From contig CAKPBC010000010.1 of the NCBI GenBank assembly GCA_934140155.1, forward strand, positions 1-40,166: 40,166 bases of DNA, read 5' to 3'. Positions 31,753-39,577 of this stretch are shown here, one piece after another. Within the stretch, counting starts at the first letter, position 1. Every line of letters starts with the position of its first letter. This stretch comes from an uncultured Bacilli bacterium. Lineage in GTDB: Bacteria; Bacillota_I; Bacilli_A; RFN20; CAG-826. The notes under the pieces were generated by a model, which was given only the letters and a program-made list of their open reading frames with translations, had not been told where the DNA came from and made no database searches. The translations under genes and the position numbers were made by a program.

Positions 31753-32703
31753 TTATTTATTTGCAATAGTCATTTTCTTTTCGATGTAGTCTTTCCACTT
31801 CTTTATCAAATATAAGTCCTTTTTTAGGGCATTTGAGAGCGTTTCACAAGGGTATTGATTAAATAGTTCATTGTGATACTTATATCGCTCTTTATAACGC
31901 TTTAAAATGAGTTCAGCGTTGCGGGTATCTTCATACCATTTTTTATTTGTTGAGTGAGAAATAGTTTGAAGATATTCTCTGTTACCTATTGCGGTATGCA
32001 TGTTGTATTCTTCAATTAAATCTTTGCGACTAATATTAAGAACTTTCTCAGTTGGAATAGTACGAAAATAGTGTCTACAATTTGGTCTAGTAACGAACCA
32101 AACTGGTCTAAAAGTAACCCACTGAATCGTTTTTATATCGTTTTTATTGATGTAAATATTTATTTGTTTTCTTAATTCTTTATCTTTAATTAATGAACGC
32201 CACTTTTCATCAATATAAATCTTACCTTGATAATCTTTGTGGTCGCTTGCACTATCATTATGTTCACTGGCTAGATAAAAGATACTTGGAATTAACGATT
32301 CACGATTGTTTTTTATTGTACTTTTCAATATATCAACTTTTCTATCGTTCTCATGATTAGTAGCAACTTTATAAATATTTTGAGTTAAATATTCATAAGA
32401 TTTTTCTTTTTCTAATAAAGCAAAAGTTATTAAAGGTAATTCAATTATACCTAATCCACTTGGTATTTGCTTTTTTATCTTTGATGTTAATTTTTTGGCG
32501 TTATCATACATACGATTATCAATTGGTAAGCCCAACTTTTGATACTTCATCGTATTATCATAAAGTTCTTTGTGGATTTCTTTTACAGTCTTTTTTTCAA
32601 TCATCCCACTATAAATACTAGTAAGATAACTATTTCTCAACCTCATCAGTTGGTTCATTTCCGCTTGTTTCTTCTCCCAACTCTTTTGTAATTTCGTTTT
32701 CAT
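31753..32703 (-). CDS. Minor capsid protein (Phage_min_cap2/MuF-like, 316 aa)
   Basis: The N-terminal half is helical (SWEKKQAEMNQLMRLRNSYL). The central part carries SASDHKDYQGKIYIDEKW and WFVTRPNCRHYFRTIP, signature motifs of phage minor capsid proteins (min_cap2/MuF group) made next to portal. A few copies are thought to sit inside the head near the portal and to leave with the DNA. AGGAG lies 8 nt before the ATG at 32703, so the 74-bp overlap with the portal gene appears real. No toxin domain is fused to its end. Confidence 0.78.
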   Translation of the reverse strand: MKTKLQKSWEKKQAEMNQLMRLRNSYLTSIYSGMIEKKTVKEIHKELYDNTMKYQKLGLPIDNRMYDNAKKLTSKIKKQIPSGLGIIELPLITFALLEKEKSYEYLTQNIYKVATNHENDRKVDILKSTIKNNRESLIPSIFYLASEHNDSASDHKDYQGKIYIDEKWRSLIKDKELRKQINIYINKNDIKTIQWVTFRPVWFVTRPNCRHYFRTIPTEKVLNISRKDLIEEYNMHTAIGNREYLQTISHSTNKKWYEDTRNAELILKRYKERYKYHNELFNQYPCETLSNALKKDLYLIKKWKDYIEKKMTIANK

Positions 32704-34237
32704 TATTGAAATCTCCTATAGATAAATCATCATGTCTTTTATTTTCTTCCAATTGAGCGATTTCTTGTTCTTTTTCTTCTTCACTTAAACTATCACCGTA
32801 TAATTTTTCAACGAATAATCTAGTAGAAATAGCACCGGCAGTCCACATTGGTGTTAATGTTGCTGATAAACTTTCGAATGATGGATTTGCGAATTCATTG
32901 AACTTAACACTAATATCATAATCTTGAATAGTAATTCTTCCAGTATCCATATATTCCTTAAACATGATACATTGAGAAACTAATTTCTTGATAATTTTTT
33001 GTTGACTATAAATTACATTATTTCTTGTCATAATAGTAACTTTTTCTTTTTCTCTTTGAGCGTCAGCATTATCTTTTTTAGCAATATCGATACCAAAAGT
33101 TGCAGGACTCATTAAACCAGTTAAAATGAAAGATAATTTTGCGATAGCGTCTTGATTATATTGTTCAAAATTAAGAACAGGTTGAGTAGTATCGATTTTT
33201 CCTGTTTGATTTCCATCTCCATTTGGAAAAACATCAAGCGCAACATATTGTCTATTATAAACTTTTGGCATAAGAGGTTGACCATTTTTGCCTCTTTCTA
33301 ATAAGTCTTTAGGGTAATATTCAACTGGAGTTGAAACTCTAACTGTTTGACTATCTTGAGATAATATTTGGTCTAAATCATCAAATAAATCAATTTTACC
33401 AGTAAAGATAGAGCGTCCATAACCTTTATTCAACATATCATAAAAGAAAACACTTTTTACTCCAAAAGGAAATTTTACACCTGGTATTTCATAACCCAAT
33501 TCATTCAAATCGCTTAGTGCAGGAATAGTATCAAGTGGAACTTTAGTGACTTCATTGTTTTTCTCAAGCCTAAACAACTCATATTCGATATAAGAATTAC
33601 CATTAGCAGTTCTTCTTGTTTCCATCAAAACATAATCACGATTATTGTAATTATAATAATCTTGGTAAATAATTCCTATTGTAATACCGTTTTTTTCAAT
33701 GAATTTTACATCTTCGGCATTATACCATTGAATCAGTGGAACATCGCTTAAATTAGGGTCATAAACAATTTTAAACGCTCCATAACCAAGTGCTAAAGTC
33801 ATTGGTTCTTGCTCTTGATTTAATAATCTTGGTAAATCATTTACTTCGATTAATTTATCAATAAATGATTGATATAAATCATTTGTGATAGTAACATCAC
33901 CGATAACATTAACAAGTGTAGTTATAATTGCGTTAGGTATTCCACTATGAACTCTTTTAATTCCACATTCTTTTGAATTTAACGCCCAAAAATATTGTGA
34001 TTTATTTCGATTATAAATTGGTTCTTCTGCATTACCATAAGTTGTCATATTAGTGTAGTAATTCAATAACTCATTACTATCACCATAATACCAATAACGA
34101 AATTCTTGTAATTTTTGCTTTTTAACGGTTTCATCGCTACTGATATAAGTGTATCTATCATCGTTCGGATTTTCACCTAACTTTTTGACTCCCAAAAATT
34201 TTAAAATTCTCATTGCGATTTTTTCAAATAAAGTCAT
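32630..34237 (-). CDS. Portal protein, SPP1 gp6-like (535 aa)
   Basis: Ring-forming portal through which DNA enters and leaves the head. Support comes from its place between large terminase and minor capsid genes, its length of 535 residues, and typical stretches such as IPNAIITTLVNVIGDVTITN, YGAFKIVYDPNLSDVPLIQW and KIDLFDDLDQILSQDSQTVR, and a C-terminal acidic tail (EEEKEQEIAQLEENKRHDD). GGAG lies 10 nt before the ATG. It begins after its own promoter (34261-34269), so head genes can be read separately from the terminase cassette. Confidence 0.86.
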   Translation of the reverse strand: MTLFEKIAMRILKFLGVKKLGENPNDDRYTYISSDETVKKQKLQEFRYWYYGDSNELLNYYTNMTTYGNAEEPIYNRNKSQYFWALNSKECGIKRVHSGIPNAIITTLVNVIGDVTITNDLYQSFIDKLIEVNDLPRLLNQEQEPMTLALGYGAFKIVYDPNLSDVPLIQWYNAEDVKFIEKNGITIGIIYQDYYNYNNRDYVLMETRRTANGNSYIEYELFRLEKNNEVTKVPLDTIPALSDLNELGYEIPGVKFPFGVKSVFFYDMLNKGYGRSIFTGKIDLFDDLDQILSQDSQTVRVSTPVEYYPKDLLERGKNGQPLMPKVYNRQYVALDVFPNGDGNQTGKIDTTQPVLNFEQYNQDAIAKLSFILTGLMSPATFGIDIAKKDNADAQREKEKVTIMTRNNVIYSQQKIIKKLVSQCIMFKEYMDTGRITIQDYDISVKFNEFANPSFESLSATLTPMWTAGAISTRLFVEKLYGDSLSEEEKEQEIAQLEENKRHDDLSIGDFNNENEITKELGEETSGNEPTDEVEK

Positions 34238-34260
34238 TTATAATTTTCTCCTTTTTAAAA

Positions 34261-34269
34261 ATTATAACA
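34261..34269 (-). promoter_or_regulatory. Extended -10 promoter upstream of portal gene
   Basis: On the minus strand, TGTTATAAT (34261-34269), an extended -10 element, lies just after the terL terminator and about 25 bp before the portal start. A second TATAAT lies about 10 bp upstream. No good -35 is visible, which is normal for extended -10 promoters. Together with the terminator it splits the structural block into terminase and head-tail units. Confidence 0.6.
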
Positions 34270-34284
34270 CAATTATACACAAAA

Positions 34285-34319
34285 AAAAGACAAAAGCAAA
34301 ATAATCACCCTTGTCTTTT
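34285..34319 (-). terminator. Terminator overlapping the end of terL
   Basis: Stem AAAAGACAA (34285-34293) and TTGTCTTTT (34311-34319), 9 bp perfect, 17-nt loop, with a further TTTT on the minus strand. The upstream arm codes for the last residues of TerL. It would end the transcript of the modification/terminase cassette. Confidence 0.8.
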
Positions 34320-35810
34320 ATATTCTCCCCATCTTTTTAGTCGTCCAATAATTGGTATCCAAGCATATTCATTTGCATTAATAGCATGGTCGTTTATATC
34401 TTCTCTCAATAATCCTTTTTCTTCATCTTTTCTAGCACTTTTTAATTCCCTAATTAGGTTTTGGCAGGCTTTTGAAATTAAAAATTCACCATAAGCCATA
34501 ATTCTACGAATAAAAGTAACTCTATCAACGACTCTAACACTCTTAGAACTTCCAGTGAATACAAATCCAAATAATCCTTGTCTTCTTGCTTCAACTTCTA
34601 AACCATCTCTAAAGCCTCTATCAGCACAGTCAACATAAACCACACAATCTTTATGGAATAAATCAGGATGTTTTTTTGAGTATAAATCTTGCCATTCTTT
34701 TAATTTTTGTATCATTTCTACTTGTAATTGAGGTTCAGTCTTTTTGATAAATTCGTTTTCATTTGAATAAAAGAATTCATCAATACATACTAAAGTGCTA
34801 TAATCACTAGTCAATCCTATTAATTGCATTGTAGTAGCACTTCTTAATTTTACATCTTTACCTCTTTTAATTCTTCCCTCACCATCGGATAAACCAGTGT
34901 CGATACCAATCGAATAACAAGCGTAACGATGTTTAAACACTTCTTGTCTTTCAATTATAAGTGCATCGCTCATTTCTGGGTAAGAACTTTCACTTGCATT
35001 GCCCCACATTCCTAAGGCTTCTACTTTGTAAATCTCTGGAGCAACTTCTCTCATTTGCTCCATTGCTAGGTCATAGATTTCAGTATCTCTAAACTCATTA
35101 ATTTTGTATGTGGAAGTATGAAGATATAATCCTTTACCATAATCAATAATTAAATTTGGGTCACACCAATCTTGATAATCATGAGTTAAAAGATACTCCA
35201 AATCATCTTCCAATCTTCCTTTAAAAAAGTGTTCATATAACCAGTGCTCTTTATTCCAAGCATTGAAGCAAAATGTAATTTGAAAGAAATAACCTTTTGG
35301 TAATTTGCCTCTAACTGTACCATCCACTCTACGCCAATCTTCATAATTTTTTAATTCAAACGCTTCTTCAACATAAATATCAGTCAAGAAGCCTCTTGGC
35401 ATACGAGTAGAGGTGATTTTCGTTGGGTTTAACAATCCATCAAAAACTATTAATTGACCAGTTGGTTTATATCTAATAGTCATAGTAGATTGGTTTATAT
35501 CAAAATAACTATCAAGAGTTATTTCAGGATGAGCAACATCAGGTCTATGAATAAGTAATTGAAGAGTAGCAAAAGTTGACAACCTATTGCTACCCCCAAC
35601 TTGCCTTAAAATCATAACATTTCTTAAAGGGCATGTGATGATTTTTGTTAAAACTTCCACACCAATCATTACATACGATTTTTTAGTGGCTCTAGCACCT
35701 TTAAACACTCTATAACGACATTGATTATTAGTGAACCAACCATTGCCATAGCCTTTTCCAATGATTTTAGCAATATTTAGAACTTGAGTTAAATTATCAT
35801 CACTATTCAT
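34305..35810 (-). CDS. terL: Terminase large subunit (501 aa)
   Basis: Packaging motor. ATPase: Walker A-like KGARATKKSY (about 38-46) and Walker B DIYVEEA (about 144-150). Nuclease: IGIDTG (about 301-306) and VYVDCADRG (about 391-399), the acidic residues of the RNase H-like fold. The length fits the family. The start is set at 35810, 5 nt from GAGGG; ATGs at 35813 and 35834 are alternatives. It overlaps TerS by 8 bp. The Walker A lysine follows a RATKKS form, normal for terminases. Whether packaging is headful or cos cannot be read from the sequence. Confidence 0.92.
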   Translation of the reverse strand: MNSDDNLTQVLNIAKIIGKGYGNGWFTNNQCRYRVFKGARATKKSYVMIGVEVLTKIITCPLRNVMILRQVGGSNRLSTFATLQLLIHRPDVAHPEITLDSYFDINQSTMTIRYKPTGQLIVFDGLLNPTKITSTRMPRGFLTDIYVEEAFELKNYEDWRRVDGTVRGKLPKGYFFQITFCFNAWNKEHWLYEHFFKGRLEDDLEYLLTHDYQDWCDPNLIIDYGKGLYLHTSTYKINEFRDTEIYDLAMEQMREVAPEIYKVEALGMWGNASESSYPEMSDALIIERQEVFKHRYACYSIGIDTGLSDGEGRIKRGKDVKLRSATTMQLIGLTSDYSTLVCIDEFFYSNENEFIKKTEPQLQVEMIQKLKEWQDLYSKKHPDLFHKDCVVYVDCADRGFRDGLEVEARRQGLFGFVFTGSSKSVRVVDRVTFIRRIMAYGEFLISKACQNLIRELKSARKDEEKGLLREDINDHAINANEYAWIPIIGRLKRWGEYKRQG

Positions 35811-36171
35811 CATTGCCCTCAAGTGGTACTCCACCTACTACTTCTATTCTTTGTTGAGTAGTTTCTTCAACGAAATCTTTTTGACCTAAATATTGCTTAC
35901 CTAAGAAAATTGCCATAGATGGATTTTTTTCGGCTTGAGCGAATTGAATTCTTCTTAGCGAGATTTTTCCAAAAGAACTCTTTTCATCAAATACTTTTTT
36001 GAAAGTATCTCCATAGTGAGTTTTACACCAACGATTTAAAGTGTCATAGGAAATTCCAAAAAAACCACATATTTCAGGTGCTGTACACATAATAGCACAT
36101 AGTTTTTCAAATGTTTTTTCATCAATACCATTGCCATAAATTCCCCTTTTTGAATTTTTTGTTCTTGACAT
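35803..36171 (-). CDS. terS: Terminase small subunit (122 aa)
   Basis: The small subunit recognises phage DNA and feeds it to TerL. A helix-turn-helix is visible (LCAIMCTAPEICGFFGISYD then TLNRWCKTHY), followed by SLRRIQFAQAEKNPSMAIFL and GKQYLGQKD, typical of small-subunit oligomerisation regions. It lies directly upstream of terL with an 8-bp overlap. The start has AAAGGAG upstream. Confidence 0.82.
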   Translation of the reverse strand: MSRTKNSKRGIYGNGIDEKTFEKLCAIMCTAPEICGFFGISYDTLNRWCKTHYGDTFKKVFDEKSSFGKISLRRIQFAQAEKNPSMAIFLGKQYLGQKDFVEETTQQRIEVVGGVPLEGNDE

Positions 36172-36194
36172 TTAAATCATCTCCTTTCTAATCT

Positions 36195-36857
36195 TTACAT
36201 TTCAACGATATAAGCCTTGTTTATATCAATGTAAAACACCTCTCCACATTTAGAACATACGCACTTGATATATTTCTTCTTTGGTTGCTCTTTCGCTTCT
36301 TGATGAGCCTCCTGAGCGCTTTCTATTTGCTTTTGTAAGCGAGCCTTTGCTTCTTCTTCTTGCTTTTGTAACATTTCTTGATAAATTTTTTGTTTATCTT
36401 CATCAGTTAAGGCTCTATTTTCTTCATTTTCTTCTTCAATTAATTCTTTTTCAAAATCGAATTCTTGTTCAACTACATCAGTCTTTAAATCAAGCCCTTT
36501 TAATACATCATCAAAACCAATATCTAACATATCAAGTTCATGTTGTAAGCCCTCATCAAGCCATTCTGAGAGTTCGCTGATTTTATTATCAGTGATTCTA
36601 TCTAACTTAATTTGTTCTTCACTTGCATTAGTAATTACGCAAGGGACTTCTTCCATCCCCAATTTAAATGCTGCTTTATATCGAGCGTGTCCTTTTACAA
36701 TAATTCCATCTTTATCAATAAGAATTGGAACATTAAATCCCACTTGTGGAATTACTTTGACAAGCATTTCCACAGTCTTGTCATTCTTTCTTGGGTTTCT
36801 AAAGTAAGGTCTTATCTCACTTAATTTCTTCATTACTATTTGATTTACAACTTCCAT
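36195..36857 (-). CDS. ParB-like nuclease-domain protein with C-terminal cysteine motif (220 aa)
   Basis: ParB/sulfiredoxin fold: KKLSEIRPYFRNPRKNDKTV, then VKGHARYKAAFKLGMEEVPC, with KGHARYKAA (55-63) as the phosphate-binding box. Residues 125-190 are a very acidic, Gln/Glu-rich coiled coil. The C-terminus has C199, C201 and C204 (CVCSKC) followed by GEVFYID, a partial zinc-ribbon. ParB-like proteins of this form in phages are usually next to or fused with DNA methylases; no methylase is present here. It may bind or act on nucleotides (CTP or ATP) or mark DNA. GGAG is 9 nt before the ATG. Confidence 0.78.
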   Translation of the reverse strand: MEVVNQIVMKKLSEIRPYFRNPRKNDKTVEMLVKVIPQVGFNVPILIDKDGIIVKGHARYKAAFKLGMEEVPCVITNASEEQIKLDRITDNKISELSEWLDEGLQHELDMLDIGFDDVLKGLDLKTDVVEQEFDFEKELIEEENEENRALTDEDKQKIYQEMLQKQEEEAKARLQKQIESAQEAHQEAKEQPKKKYIKCVCSKCGEVFYIDINKAYIVEM

Positions 36858-36861
36858 TTTA

Positions 36862-37242
36862 TTATTCTCCTTTAAGTTTTACAAAAAATGAATTAAAATT
36901 TTTATTTTGTCTAATTTTCACTAATTTAAATCCTAGATTTAAGTATATGTTCAAACTTGATTCTTCACAATATGCTGTATATATCTCACTTGGGTTATAT
37001 TTCATTATTGTTTTTATCAATAAAGTACAATAACCTTTTCTTCTGTACTCCGCAAGTGTATAATTCGATTTTAATCTTAAATCTTTACTTGTTACTCTTT
37101 TGTAAGAAGCAATCGATACTAACTTATTGTCTATAAACAATCCATAATAACTATTGTTTTTATCAACATTTAACACCTTTAATTCGCATGTTTTAGCAAA
37201 TTCTTTTGCTTCCTCATGTTTTATTCTTTTGATGATATTCAT
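36862..37242 (-). CDS. GNAT-family N-acetyltransferase (126 aa)
   Basis: Acetyl-CoA-dependent acetyltransferase fold. Motif A is AEYRRKGYCTLL (64-75), with the R-x-x-G-x pyrophosphate loop in the form RRKGYC, and motif B is IYLNLGFKLV (99-108). The first 60 residues supply YYGLFIDNKLVSIASYKRV, the usual strands before motif A. Phages use GNAT folds to modify DNA (the Mu Mom protein is one) or host proteins. Its place between a glycosyltransferase and a ParB-like protein suggests a modification role. The ATG overlaps the glycosyltransferase stop by four bases. Confidence 0.8.
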   Translation of the reverse strand: MNIIKRIKHEEAKEFAKTCELKVLNVDKNNSYYGLFIDNKLVSIASYKRVTSKDLRLKSNYTLAEYRRKGYCTLLIKTIMKYNPSEIYTAYCEESSLNIYLNLGFKLVKIRQNKNFNSFFVKLKGE

Positions 37243-37919
37243 TTTTTAATTAATTCATCTACCATACACTTGCTATTACCAATATTTACACAAGAATAAG
37301 TTGTACTATACCAATCTTCCATCAATGGTGCTACTTTATCAATGTAAACTTTTGATATTTTATTTTTATTATTATATTTCAATATCGAATTACATGGTTC
37401 AATATGTTGTAAGATACTTGGAATAGTACAAAAGACTTCTATTTTATTGTCTTTAGCAAATTCTCCCACTGCTACATCATCGTGAGGGTAATCTTTAGGA
37501 CATCGTTGTTTTACCCAATCGTTAAACAACTTGATATATTTTACAGGAATAATAATACATTGACCATAACATCCACAACCTTTATTCTTTACATAAGGGC
37601 TGTTATAAAGTCTATCACTAAAATGTAATCTTGAATTATATGGTGAGAATATCGCATCAGGGTGCATTTTACACATAATCGCAACTATTTTATCGAAATC
37701 AATACATAATTCTAAATCATCACATAATACAGCGATGTGGGTATATTTGTGTACATCTTCTTCATTTAATACTTTTAGTGTTCTTGCTAGACAATTCTTG
37801 TTTTTAATTGGGTCATAAAATACTTCAGCCTTATTGAATAAAGTTTTTTGCATTTCTTTAATGATATTATCTCTTTCGTGAACTCCAATAATTACAAATT
37901 TAACTTTTACTCCAATCAT
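37239..37919 (-). CDS. GT-A-like glycosyltransferase (226 aa)
   Basis: Predicted nucleotide-sugar transferase. Residues 55-80 hold YTHIAVLCDDLELCIDFDKI, with CDDLEL (66-71) as a DXD-like metal site. Then CYGQCIIIPVKYIKLF (117-132), PHDDVAVGEFAKD (145-157) and TIPSILQHIEP (165-175), which is the order of donor and acceptor motifs in GT-A enzymes. No membrane segment is present, so it acts in the cytoplasm. Substrate unknown: modified DNA bases or a virion protein. It begins right after the IbrB-like gene ends and overlaps the GNAT gene. Confidence is moderate because the family is recognised by motif only. Confidence 0.65.
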   Translation of the reverse strand: MIGVKVKFVIIGVHERDNIIKEMQKTLFNKAEVFYDPIKNKNCLARTLKVLNEEDVHKYTHIAVLCDDLELCIDFDKIVAIMCKMHPDAIFSPYNSRLHFSDRLYNSPYVKNKGCGCYGQCIIIPVKYIKLFNDWVKQRCPKDYPHDDVAVGEFAKDNKIEVFCTIPSILQHIEPCNSILKYNNKNKISKVYIDKVAPLMEDWYSTTYSCVNIGNSKCMVDELIKK

Positions 37920-38456
37920 TTATTTTTGCCCCTCTACTTGATAATCTGTATACTTTTCTTTTGAATATTCTTTATTTTCATAAAGTTTTGCATAACCAGT
38001 GATATACTTCAATCTGACTAATTCTTCAGGCTCTAGCCCAAGTTTAGTACAAATATCAACATCTGTTTCTCCATCTAGTAACATTTCCATTACTATATTG
38101 CTCATTCCAGTTATTGAATGTTTTCCTCTTGCTCTATTGTGTCGTACTGTAGAAGCCATTAAATCCGCTTGAGTTTTACCTTTTAAAACTACGCAAGGTA
38201 ATTTGCCCTCACAAGATTGATATATATCTTTATAGCGCCTCATAATCGAATAGCGGTGGAAACCATCTACAATGATATATTTATCTCTCTTATCATCATA
38301 AATCGTTACAACGGGCTGTGTATAGCCATCAGCCTTAACTGAGATGTAAAGTAATTTCATTTCAGGTGTAGCGACACTATTTGGATTATAATCATTAGCG
38401 AAAACCTTTTCAATTGGTATCCATTGAACTTCATTTATTGGTTGGTCTTTAATCAT
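37920..38456 (-). CDS. ibrB: IbrB-like ParB-domain protein (178 aa)
   Basis: ParB N-terminal-like fold with WIPIEKVFANDYNPNSVATP, then IIVDGFHRYSIMRRYK (62-77; DGFHR is the ParB box), and RHNRARGKHSITGMS (105-119), which is typical of the IbrB/phage ParB group. The C-terminal part has a helix-turn-helix-like end (VDICTKLGLEPEELVRLKYI). In E. coli, IbrA (a PAPS-reductase-like protein) and IbrB (ParB-like) are encoded as a pair and act in gene regulation; the same pair exists here with a four-base overlap of the two genes. Biochemical activity is unknown. Confidence 0.8.
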   Translation of the reverse strand: MIKDQPINEVQWIPIEKVFANDYNPNSVATPEMKLLYISVKADGYTQPVVTIYDDKRDKYIIVDGFHRYSIMRRYKDIYQSCEGKLPCVVLKGKTQADLMASTVRHNRARGKHSITGMSNIVMEMLLDGETDVDICTKLGLEPEELVRLKYITGYAKLYENKEYSKEKYTDYQVEGQK

Positions 38457-39577
38457 CTTATCTCTCCTTTATTAATCAAACTTTTTAATATTTTTTTCTT
38501 TTCAATTGCTCTTTCGTCATAACTTCTTTGACCAATAGTATTACGATTTTTAGTGCCATCTATATCATTGGCTAAAACTTCAGTGATATGAACTTTATAC
38601 CACTTGTCATCGTTTTGGTCTTTCCAACGTTCTTTGAATAAATCCCAGTATTCTTTTTTAACCAAATGAACTAGCAAATAATCTCTGTACTCTTTCCAAT
38701 CTTTGAACATATAAGGAAGTTCTTTTATTTGAACGCTTTTATTTTCAAAAGAATGAGAATAGCAATCAACTCCATTTATACGATTGCAAAATCTATCGTA
38801 AGTTTTAGGTTCAATTTCTTGGAGGTATTCTATTTGCCAGTATGCAGTTTCGTGTATCATTGCCGAAACTCTAAATCTACTTTTTGGAACTCCCCACTTA
38901 TAGAATTGGTCATAAACTTTATTGTACTTCCATTGGTTTTTACAAAGTGCTATCCACACATCATCGAAAGTCCAGTCATAAATTGGGTAAGCCTCTTTGA
39001 TTTTAGTATCACATTTTGCTATCCAAGGTTTAATACGATTTTTGCTTCTGCAATACATAATTGCTTTTCTTCTGTTGATATTTTCTTCACATCTCATTCC
39101 AATTAAAACCACTGCATTTTTAGTGGTAGGCTCAAGCATTGGATAATGTAAAGCGCTGATTAACTTATGAAATCTATTTTCTTTAGTTGGATTAGTCTTA
39201 ATTGAAATATCACTCTTAGGATGAACCCACTTATCTTTTTTAGTTTCATCCCAAAGTTTTACAAAATTCTTTTGATTTGATAATGAATTGGTAAAGTCAA
39301 ACTCGAATTGAAACCAATAAGGCTTTACTTCTTTTCTTCTCATAACTTCATCTACATAATCTACAGTTTCTTGCCATTCGCACTCTTGGTCTAACCACAT
39401 GACTTTCACTGGAAGTTTATTTTTTTCTTTAGCAACCATAATAGCCAACTCTAAGCAAATTGTACTATCTTTGCCACCCGACACATTGACTATTACTTCA
39501 TCGAAATTGTCGAAGCACCATCTCACTCTTTCAAGTGATGCTTCAAAAACATTTCTACCTGTACAAAACTCAGCCAT
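38453..39577 (-). CDS. ibrA: IbrA-like PAPS reductase/DUF3440 family protein (374 aa)
   Basis: Adenine-nucleotide alpha-hydrolase fold: SGGKDST (33-39) is the PP-loop that binds ATP or PAPS, followed by VMWLDQECEWQETVDY (59-74). The C-terminal half has DUF3440-like blocks (YDWTFDDVWIALCKN; SAMIHETAYWQIEYLQEIEP). No catalytic Cys-Gly-Leu-His of true PAPS reductase is seen, so sulphate reduction is unlikely. PP-loop enzymes activate a substrate by adenylation, as in tRNA thiolation and DNA phosphorothioation. The start at 39577 is chosen (GGAGG 12 nt upstream); ATGs at 39634 and 39640 fall well inside the upstream gene. Confidence 0.82.
   Translation of the reverse strand: MAEFCTGRNVFEASLERVRWCFDNFDEVIVNVSGGKDSTICLELAIMVAKEKNKLPVKVMWLDQECEWQETVDYVDEVMRRKEVKPYWFQFEFDFTNSLSNQKNFVKLWDETKKDKWVHPKSDISIKTNPTKENRFHKLISALHYPMLEPTTKNAVVLIGMRCEENINRRKAIMYCRSKNRIKPWIAKCDTKIKEAYPIYDWTFDDVWIALCKNQWKYNKVYDQFYKWGVPKSRFRVSAMIHETAYWQIEYLQEIEPKTYDRFCNRINGVDCYSHSFENKSVQIKELPYMFKDWKEYRDYLLVHLVKKEYWDLFKERWKDQNDDKWYKVHITEVLANDIDGTKNRNTIGQRSYDERAIEKKKILKSLINKGEIR

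Noticed and set aside
36195..36857. Second ParB-like protein considered as a chromosome/plasmid partition ParB
   Set aside because: No ParA gene and no parS-like sites seen, and the C-terminal part does not resemble a ParB dimerisation domain.
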